The notes beneath the pieces were generated by a model that was not told the DNA's origin, did no database searches, and was given only the letters and a program-made list of their open reading frames with translations. From NCBI RefSeq assembly GCF_006346395.1, contig NZ_VDMS01000004.1, positions 372,001 through 436,000 of the forward strand: a DNA stretch of 64,000 bases, written 5' to 3'. The translations under genes and the position numbers were made by a program. Positions 58,906 to 64,000 of the stretch are shown here, piece by piece (the first letter of the stretch is position 1; every line of letters starts with the position of its first letter). This DNA comes from Nocardioides plantarum (lineage in GTDB: Bacteria > Actinomycetota > Actinomycetes > Propionibacteriales > Nocardioidaceae).

Positions 58906-59978
58906 GAACGCCCTTGATCGTCGTGACGGGAGTGGACGAGACCGCCATGGACAGCGCGTTGATGAGCCTGTCGTGGGACCTGGCCAACGCCGTCGTGGTC
59001 CGCCACCGGATCGACCCGCTGCACCAGGTGCTGTCCCGCGTGGTCAGCGACGCGACCGGCGTCATCGAGCACGAGACCACCGCGCTGGAGCACGCCTGCA
59101 CGAGCTGCGCGCTGAGGGAGGACGTGCTGCCCACCCTCGAGCGCCTGGCACGGGAGCACCGCTGGAGTGCCATCGTGGTCGGCCTGCCGCTCTCGATGGA
59201 GGCCCAGCAGGTCACCCGAGCGGTGTCTCGCGACCGGCGCCTGGCCCGTCGCCTCCGGCTGGCCCAGCTGGTCAGCGCGGTCGCGGCAGCCGACGTCGTC
59301 GACACCCTCCTCTCCGACGCGGCACTGGCCGAGCGTGGCCTCCACACCGGTCCCGACGACGACCGCGGCGTCGGCGAGGTGGCGTGCGCGCTGGTCGAGG
59401 CCTGCGACCTCGTGGTGCTCGACCGCGACCCGGGTCCGGAGGGGCTCGACCTGGTCCGGGCACTGGCTCGGCCCACCGCCCACATCGCCTCGGGGGCCGA
59501 CTCGCTCGACCCCACTGCCCTGCTGGCGGGCCGTCACTCGCCCGCGGCCGCCGAGGCCTGGTCGTTCCCGATCGACGAGACCCCGCTCGCGACGTTGACC
59601 GGGAGCCTGGCCTGGCGCCTCGACCTGTGCTCGCCCCGCCCCTTCCATCCCGAGCGCCTGCTGGAGAACGTGGAGTCGCTCGGCGCAGGACCACACCGCT
59701 CCCGTGGCTGCTTCTGGGTCCCGACGCGGCCCGGAGCCCTCCAGCACTGGGCGGGAGCCGGCGGACAGCTCAGCATCGGCACCACGGGCAGGTGGGGACG
59801 GCGTACCCCGCTCACCCGGATCGTCCTGACCGGCCTGGGCCCGACGCCCAGCGACCTGCCCCGTGCGTTCGAGGACCTCCTGCTCACCCCGCAGGAAGGT
59901 CTGGAGGACCAGCGCACCTGGGCCGTCGTCGAGGACGGTCTGGAGCCGTGGCTCGGCGACGTCCTCGACGCCGCCTGA
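58902..59978 (+). CDS. COG0523 (CobW/YciC-like) protein lacking the Walker A motif
   Basis: A 358-residue protein of the Zur-linked COG0523 group, proposed zinc chaperones. The cysteine motif appears as [10 protein letters not shown]. The P-loop position at the N-terminus reads [14 protein letters not shown], without Gly-Lys-Ser/Thr, so GTP hydrolysis is doubtful. The C-terminal CobW_C-like part includes [18 protein letters not shown] and [12 protein letters not shown]. The mycobacterial member of this operon type also has a degenerate P-loop. It overlaps rpmE2 by 4 nt. Confidence 0.85.
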   Translation: MRTPLIVVTGVDETAMDSALMSLSWDLANAVVVRHRIDPLHQVLSRVVSDATGVIEHETTALEHACTSCALREDVLPTLERLAREHRWSAIVVGLPLSMEAQQVTRAVSRDRRLARRLRLAQLVSAVAAADVVDTLLSDAALAERGLHTGPDDDRGVGEVACALVEACDLVVLDRDPGPEGLDLVRALARPTAHIASGADSLDPTALLAGRHSPAAAEAWSFPIDETPLATLTGSLAWRLDLCSPRPFHPERLLENVESLGAGPHRSRGCFWVPTRPGALQHWAGAGGQLSIGTTGRWGRRTPLTRIVLTGLGPTPSDLPRAFEDLLLTPQEGLEDQRTWAVVEDGLEPWLGDVLDAA

Positions 59979-60013
59979 CCCACTTCCACGCACCGACCAC
60001 CAGAGGAGTCCCC

Positions 60014-60196
60014 ATGGCCGTCCCCAAGCGACGCACGTCGCGCAGCAACACCCGACACCGACGCTCGCAGTGGAAGTCGACCCCGACCGACCTCGTGCCG
60101 GTGGTCGTCGCCGGCGAGGTCCACCGGGTCCCCCGCAGGCTCGTGCGAGCCGTCCAGCGCGGCCTCGTCGACCCCGTCACGGGGTCCGCGCGATGA
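60014..60196 (+). CDS. rpmF: 50S ribosomal protein L32 (cysteine-free form)
   Basis: A 60-residue L32 starting [20 protein letters not shown], the usual L32 N-terminus, but with none of the four zinc cysteines of the normal form. GAGGAG precedes the ATG. Its stop overlaps the rpsR start (ATGA). Confidence 0.92.
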   Translation: MAVPKRRTSRSNTRHRRSQWKSTPTDLVPVVVAGEVHRVPRRLVRAVQRGLVDPVTGSAR

Positions 60197-60441
60197 GCGA
60201 CCGCACGACGAGGTCCCGCGCGCCCGTCGTCCGGCGCAAGCGCAGGTCACCCCAGCTCCACCCGGGCGTGGCCAGCGTGGACTACAAGGACGTCGCGCTG
60301 CTGCGCACGTTCGTCTCCGACCGCGGCAGGATCCGCGCGCGCCGCATCACGGGGGTCACGCCTCGCCAGCAGCGCATGGTCACCCGCGCGATCAAGAACG
60401 CCCGGGAGATGGCCCTGCTCCCCTACTCCAGCCACCGCTGA
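60193..60441 (+). CDS. rpsR2: 30S ribosomal protein S18 (cysteine-free paralogue)
   Basis: An 82-residue S18: [26 protein letters not shown] is the conserved core. The CxxC found before it in zinc-binding S18 is replaced (RSPQLHPG). It overlaps rpmF by 4 nt and is one of the zinc-sparing set. Confidence 0.94.
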   Translation: MSDRTTRSRAPVVRRKRRSPQLHPGVASVDYKDVALLRTFVSDRGRIRARRITGVTPRQQRMVTRAIKNAREMALLPYSSHR

Positions 60442-60490
60442 CAACAGCTCAGACCACTACCCGCTACCGACCATCCCCAGGAGGAACCAG

Positions 60491-60613
60491 ATGAAGGTCC
60501 GCAACTCGATCCGCTCGGTCAAGAACCAACCCGGCTCCCAGGTCGTACGCCGACGCGGCAAGACCTACGTCATCAACAAGCTGAACCCCCGGCTCAAGAC
60601 GCGGCAGGGCTGA
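60491..60613 (+). CDS. rpmJ2: 50S ribosomal protein L36 (cysteine-free form)
   Basis: A 40-residue L36: [20 protein letters not shown] then [18 protein letters not shown]. The normal form carries a Cys3-His zinc site; here there is no cysteine. CAGGAGGAACCAG before the ATG is a strong ribosome site. Confidence 0.93.
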   Translation: MKVRNSIRSVKNQPGSQVVRRRGKTYVINKLNPRLKTRQG

Positions 60614-60614
60614 G

Positions 60615-60851
60615 ATGGCGCGCGTCTGCCAGGTCACCGGCACCACGCCCCAGTTCGGCAACCACGTCTCCCACTCCCACCGGCGCACCCGGCGCCGGTT
60701 CGACGTCAACGTGCAGAAGAAGCGCTACTGGGTGCCCAGCCTCGGGCGCCACGTCACGTTGACCCTCAGCGCACGCGGCGTCAAGACGGTCGACCAGCGA
60801 GGCATCGAGCGGGTCGTGTCCGACATCGTCGCCCGGGGCGGGAGGGTCTGA
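60615..60851 (+). CDS. rpmB2: 50S ribosomal protein L28 paralogue
   Basis: A 78-residue L28: [20 protein letters not shown] followed by [20 protein letters not shown]. Only one cysteine remains (Cys5) of the zinc-binding pairs, so it cannot bind zinc in the usual way. It starts 1 nt after the rpmJ2 stop and its stop overlaps rpsN2 by one base (TGATG). Confidence 0.95.
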   Translation: MARVCQVTGTTPQFGNHVSHSHRRTRRRFDVNVQKKRYWVPSLGRHVTLTLSARGVKTVDQRGIERVVSDIVARGGRV

Positions 60852-61162
60852 TGGCCAAGAAGTCCAAGATCGCGGCCAACGAACGGCGTCGGCAGACCGT
60901 CGCCCGGTACGCCGAGCGCCGTGCCGCGCTGAAGCAGACCCTGCGTCACGCCGTCGCCACCGGCGACACCGAGGCACGCGACGGCGCCGTACGTGCGCTG
61001 AACAAGCTCCCCCGCGACGCGAGCCCCAGCCGGGTCCGCAACCGCGATCAGGTCGACGGACGACCGCGCGGCTACCTGCGCAAGGCCGGGGTGTCGCGGA
61101 TCAACCTGCGCGCGATGGCCCACCGAGGCGAGCTGCCCGGGATCACCAAGTCCTCGTGGTGA
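60851..61162 (+). CDS. rpsN2: 30S ribosomal protein S14 (long, zinc-free type)
   Basis: A 103-residue S14 of the ~101-residue zinc-free type: [40 protein letters not shown] and [20 protein letters not shown]. The short zinc form has CxxC pairs, absent here. It is adjacent to L28 and L33 in the zinc-starvation set. Confidence 0.96.
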   Translation: MAKKSKIAANERRRQTVARYAERRAALKQTLRHAVATGDTEARDGAVRALNKLPRDASPSRVRNRDQVDGRPRGYLRKAGVSRINLRAMAHRGELPGITKSSW

Positions 61163-61192
61163 GGACCCTCACCTGCCCCCGAAGGAGCCGTC

Positions 61193-61363
61193 ATGGCCAA
61201 GAAGAGTTCCGACGTCCGTCCCAAGATCAAGCTCCGCTCGACCGAGGGGACGGGTTACACCTACGTCTCCACCAAGAACCGGCGCAACAGCCCCGACCGG
61301 ATCGTGCTGCGCAAGTACGACCCGCGGGTACGTCGACACGTCATGTTCCGTGAGGAGCGCTGA
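61193..61363 (+). CDS. rpmG2: 50S ribosomal protein L33 (cysteine-free form)
   Basis: A 56-residue L33: [20 protein letters not shown], then [17 protein letters not shown], with no cysteines where the normal form has two CxxC pairs. AAGGAG precedes the ATG. Last gene of the zinc-responsive operon. Confidence 0.95.
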   Translation: MAKKSSDVRPKIKLRSTEGTGYTYVSTKNRRNSPDRIVLRKYDPRVRRHVMFREER

Positions 61364-61424
61364 GACCGACGCGATCCCGGCGGACGAGGCACCTGCGTCG
61401 CTCGACCGCGCGACCATCAGGTGC

Positions 61425-61688
61425 TCAACCCGCCAGGTGGCTCATCTCCGGGCGTGAGGCGACGCTGGTGTCGAGGATGCTGCGGATCTCCTCCGCCGCG
61501 GCGTCGTCGCGCTCCGGGAGCGCACCGAGGAGGTCCCTGACCTCGGCCGGGGTGCTGTACGTCGCCAGCTCACGGCGCATCGCGACGCGGGCGGCACGGT
61601 TGCGACGGCGCTCGCGCAGCTCGTCGGTGAGACCGGCCAGGCGCGGGACGAGAGCGGTGGTGGTGTCGGCGTGCGAGTGCGAGTTCAT
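61425..61688 (-). CDS. Small conserved protein (87 aa), unknown function
   Basis: An 87-residue protein with a His-rich start (MNSHSHADTT), a basic helix (LTDELRERRRNRAARVAMRREL) and TYSTPAEVRDLLGALPERDDAAAEEIRSIL. Similar small proteins with an ATYxTPAEVxDLL pattern are common in actinobacteria without known function. It is divergent from the LysR gene; a GACACT box lies 6 nt before the ATG (weak). It may be the regulator's target. Confidence 0.75.
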   Translation of the reverse strand: MNSHSHADTTTALVPRLAGLTDELRERRRNRAARVAMRRELATYSTPAEVRDLLGALPERDDAAAEEIRSILDTSVASRPEMSHLAG

Positions 61689-61763
61689 GATTTCAGTGTC
61701 CGCAGATCCAGGCCATGCGTCCAATAGCGTTGAGCGCACTGGTCCATGCACTAGCGTCATGGG

Positions 61764-62687
61764 ATGGAGACGGACGTCCTGAGATGGTTCCAGCACGTGG
61801 TCGACGGGGTCACGGTCACGGAGGTCGCCGACATCTACGGCGTCAGCCAGCCCGGCGTCTCGCGAGCCCTCACGCGGCTGCAACAGGATCTCGGCACGCC
61901 GCTCCTCCACAAGAACGGCCGTGCCCTGCGTGCGACCCATGCCGGGATGGTCTTCAAGCGTCATGTCGACGCCCTCATCCACGACCTCGACGACGGCCTC
62001 GCGGCGGTCAACGAGCTCATCGACCCTGAGGCGGGCACGGTCACCATCGCGTTCCAGCTGTCGCTCGGCACCTGGCTCGTCCCCCGGATGATCGGCGACT
62101 TCCGGACCACCCACCCGCGGGTCCAGTTCCTTCTTGAGTCGTCCCACGACGCACTCGGGTCCTCCCTGGTCGCCCAGGGTCGGACCGACCTCGAGTTCAC
62201 CGCACGCCGTCCCCGCAACCCCGACGTGCGCTGGGCGCCGCTCTTCGCCCAGCCCCTCTGCCTCGCGGTGCCTCCCGAGCACCGGTTGTCCGGCCGCGTC
62301 GAGGTCTCGCTGGCTGAGGTGGCGACGGAGGACTTCGTCATGCTGCGTCCGGACTGGGAGTTGCGCTCCCTCACGGACTCGCTGTGTGCCGCCGCCGGCT
62401 TCTCCCCCCGCGTGGCCTTCGAGGGCCACGACCTTCCCGTCGTCCAGGGCTTCGTCGCAGCCGGCCTGGGCGTCGCCGTCGTACCCGCCGAGGAACCGAC
62501 GTCGCAGTCCGCACCCCACGGAACCGGACGACTGATTCGACTGACCGATGCGGGCGCCCACCGCGACGTCGGGCTGGCCTGGTCTCGGAGCCGACGCCTG
62601 CTCCCGTCGGCGAAGCTGTTCCGCGAGCACGTCATGAGAGCCGGGGGTCCTGCCTGGCCACAGGTCTCACCCGAGCGCACGCGCTAG
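61764..62687 (+). CDS. LysR family transcriptional regulator
   Basis: A 307-residue regulator with an N-terminal helix-turn-helix (VTVTEVADIYGVSQPGVSRALTRLQ) and an effector domain (VTIAFQLSLGTWLVPRMIGDFRTTHP ... VVQGFVAAGLGVAVVP). TAGCGT (61752-61757) lies 6 nt before the ATG (leaderless). It is divergent from the 87-residue protein, and a 9-mer of its promoter recurs upstream of the secreted pair downstream, which it may also regulate. Confidence 0.9.
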   Translation: METDVLRWFQHVVDGVTVTEVADIYGVSQPGVSRALTRLQQDLGTPLLHKNGRALRATHAGMVFKRHVDALIHDLDDGLAAVNELIDPEAGTVTIAFQLSLGTWLVPRMIGDFRTTHPRVQFLLESSHDALGSSLVAQGRTDLEFTARRPRNPDVRWAPLFAQPLCLAVPPEHRLSGRVEVSLAEVATEDFVMLRPDWELRSLTDSLCAAAGFSPRVAFEGHDLPVVQGFVAAGLGVAVVPAEEPTSQSAPHGTGRLIRLTDAGAHRDVGLAWSRSRRLLPSAKLFREHVMRAGGPAWPQVSPERTR

Positions 62688-62837
62688 GTCGTGTGGTCGG
62701 ACTGCAGGACGACGACCAACAGCACTCCACGGTCCATGCGCGTCGCCACGACACGTGAACGTCATGCACTGACCACTAGACGTGACGTACGCCACATGTG
62801 AATATCCGAGTCCATCCATCGTCACTCGGGAGACACC

Positions 62838-63227
62838 ATGACATTGAAGAAATGGGCAGCTCGCCTCGGCGCAGCCACCGCCGTCGGCGTCATCAGCATC
62901 GCCTCGGCGACACCAGCGCTCGCTGCCAGCGGGTCCGTGCTGTCCCTGAACCAGAACGCCAAGAGCATCTTCAACGACCAGAACGATGCGGTTTCTGCGT
63001 GCGACCGGACGGCCAACAACGAGTACGCCGTCGCCTTCATCGACGTCCGTCAGGCCGACGGGTCCTGGCTACGCCGACCTTCGGTCGTCGACACCGTCGC
63101 CGACGGCACCTGCAACACGGAGATCAGGAACGTCAGCCGCGAGGGGGCAGCGCTCCGACTCTGGTCCTGCGAGATCACCATCAACGGCACCCTCAACGCG
63201 TGCCGCTACATCCAGCTCGACGGCTGA
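62838..63227 (+). CDS. Secreted four-cysteine protein, paralogue 1
   Basis: A 129-residue precursor with a Sec signal peptide (KKWAARLGAATAVGVISIASATPALA) and a mature part of ~100 residues. The mature part has four cysteines (SACDRT, GTCNTE, WSCEI, NACRY) and the core VAFIDVRQADGSWLRRPSVVD. About half its mature residues are identical to the next gene product. GGGAG lies 8 nt before the ATG. Family unknown; probably a small extracellular disulfide-bonded protein. Confidence 0.85.
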   Translation: MTLKKWAARLGAATAVGVISIASATPALAASGSVLSLNQNAKSIFNDQNDAVSACDRTANNEYAVAFIDVRQADGSWLRRPSVVDTVADGTCNTEIRNVSREGAALRLWSCEITINGTLNACRYIQLDG

Positions 63228-63241
63228 AAGGACCATCCATC

Positions 63242-63625
63242 ATGCGCACACTGATCTTGGCTACCGGTTCCGTGGTCTCGGCCACCGTTCTCGCCCTCAC
63301 TACTGCATCGCCCGCTCTCGCCGCCAGCGGCGAGGTCTACTCGGTCGGAGCGAACGCCCGGAGCTACTTCAACGACCAGACCGACCGCCTCCAGGCATGC
63401 GATCGCGCCGAGAACGGCGAAGCAGCCGTCGCGTTCTTCGATGTCCGTCAGGCCGACGGGTCGTGGCTACGACGCGGTTGGGTCGTGGACGGAAACGCCG
63501 ACGGCAGCTGCGTGGGCGAGACGGTAGGGGTCAACCGCGAAGGAGCCCAGCTGCGATTGTGGTCATGCGAGATCCGCAACGGGGCTCTCAACAACTGCAA
63601 CTCGGGCATCCTGCCCGGCATCTGA
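63242..63625 (+). CDS. Secreted four-cysteine protein, paralogue 2
   Basis: A 127-residue precursor with a signal peptide (LILATGSVVSATVLALTTASPALA) followed by a mature part aligned throughout with the upstream gene: ASGEVYSVGANARSYFNDQ, QACDRA, VAFFDVRQADGSWLRRGWVV, GSCVGE, WSCEI and NNCNS. All four cysteines are kept. It starts 14 bp after the first gene with AAAGGA as ribosome site, so the pair is one operon. Function unknown. Confidence 0.85.
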   Translation: MRTLILATGSVVSATVLALTTASPALAASGEVYSVGANARSYFNDQTDRLQACDRAENGEAAVAFFDVRQADGSWLRRGWVVDGNADGSCVGETVGVNREGAQLRLWSCEIRNGALNNCNSGILPGI

Positions 63626-63650
63626 GCCGGTAGCCGACCGCACGCACGAC

Positions 63651-63681
63651 GAGGGCTCTCCAGCCATGCTGGAGAGCCCTC
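63651..63681. terminator. Bidirectional terminator after the secreted pair
   Basis: A perfect 14-bp stem (GAGGGCTCTCCAGC / GCTGGAGAGCCCTC) with a CAT loop, between the secreted pair and the convergent Ig-like gene. Confidence 0.9.
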
Positions 63682-63756
63682 GTCGTCGACACCTGCCCGG
63701 TTGCCCGTGGCCGACACCCATCCGTCGCACGTCAGCGGGGTCTCAGCCAGCGCGCG

Positions 63757-64000
63757 TCACTTCACCTTCAGCGTCATCGACTTCGCCGCCGCAGCGACGG
63801 TGGCAGAGCCGAGGTAGCGCACGACCAGCTTGTGCGTGCCCTTCTTCAGCTTGGTCATCCGGACCGTCACCACGCCGTTGCGCAGGATGCCGGTGCCGAC
63901 GACCTTGGTGCCCTCCTTGACCTGCACGGTTCCGGTCGGGACCACCCCGGTCGCCCGGACCGTCACGGTCACGGCCCTGGTGCCGGCCTTGACGGTGACC
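63757..64000 (-). CDS. C-terminal end of a protein with Ig-like (Big_3_5-type) repeat
   Basis: Only the last ~80 residues are in the window; the frame stays open to the right edge. The visible part is a beta-rich Ig-like domain: VTVTVRATGVVPTGTVQVKE, VVTVRMTKLKKGTHKLVVRY and AAAKSMTLKVK at the end. Such domains form stalks of secreted or surface proteins in actinobacteria. The function of the full protein cannot be judged from this part. Confidence 0.8.
   Translation of the reverse strand, partial: VTVKAGTRAVTVTVRATGVVPTGTVQVKEGTKVVGTGILRNGVVTVRMTKLKKGTHKLVVRYLGSATVAAAAKSMTLKVK

Overview
The window is a 64-kb piece of a high-GC actinobacterial chromosome, most likely from the Nocardioidaceae (Nocardioides-like). 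This rests on very high GC, dense minus- and plus-strand operons with 4-nt stop/start overlaps, frequent GTG starts, a complete GlgE alpha-glucan pathway, a Zur-type second set of ribosomal proteins, and about 25 genes whose start codon lies 6-7 nt after a TANNNT-like -10 box (leaderless mRNAs). The family placement is inference; no rRNA is present.

Layout. 1-6 kb, minus strand: leuS, degV, comEA and a partial comEC. The leuS leader carries a putative leaderless leucine leader peptide and a transcription attenuator. 6-18.5 kb: an accessory-looking block with a VOC protein, a TetR regulator divergent from an SDR / saccharopine-dehydrogenase-like / acyl-CoA ligase / SDR operon, divergent secreted phosphatases (PhoX and a PhoA-type enzyme), an AraC regulator divergent from a Baeyer-Villiger-type monooxygenase, and an MhuD-like heme oxygenase. 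18.9-23.4 kb, minus strand: tRNA-Ala(GGC), a histidine phosphatase, rsfS, nadD, a tiny membrane protein, a VTT/DedA-like protein, a CDP-alcohol phosphatidyltransferase and proA. 23.5-29.2 kb: a membrane protein, an orphan GAF-GAF histidine kinase, etfBA, an enoyl-CoA hydratase with a membrane protein.

29.3-43 kb is the alpha-glucan region: glgX, a secreted-peptide ORF overlapping a peptidoglycan amidase, glgP divergent from the overlapping operon glgE-treS-mak-glgB, and a GNAT-Nudix fusion overlapping the end of glgB. Trehalose goes to maltose (TreS), maltose-1-phosphate (Mak), linear glucan (GlgE) and branched glucan (GlgB); GlgX and GlgP break it down.

43.9-45.4 kb is a repeat-rich zone (44-bp and 43-bp tandem arrays and 40-bp hairpin elements). 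44.4-51.1 kb: a TetR-like regulator, an EamA exporter divergent from a LysR regulator, an APC permease with a universal stress protein, and a Tat-exported RCC1 protein. 51.2-57.3 kb: EI24, a CnoX-like thioredoxin/TPR protein, a secreted EEP-family hydrolase, and meaB, thiolase and methylmalonyl-CoA epimerase. 57.3-58.6 kb is a lower-GC islet with one HEPN/TIGR02391-like gene. 58.6-61.4 kb is the Zur-box-controlled operon of cysteine-free ribosomal proteins (L31B, L32, S18, L36, L28, S14, L33) with a COG0523 protein lacking a Walker A motif. 61.4-64 kb: a small protein and a LysR regulator (divergent), two tandem secreted four-cysteine paralogues, and the end of an Ig-like repeat protein.

No transposase, integrase, CRISPR array or rRNA was seen.
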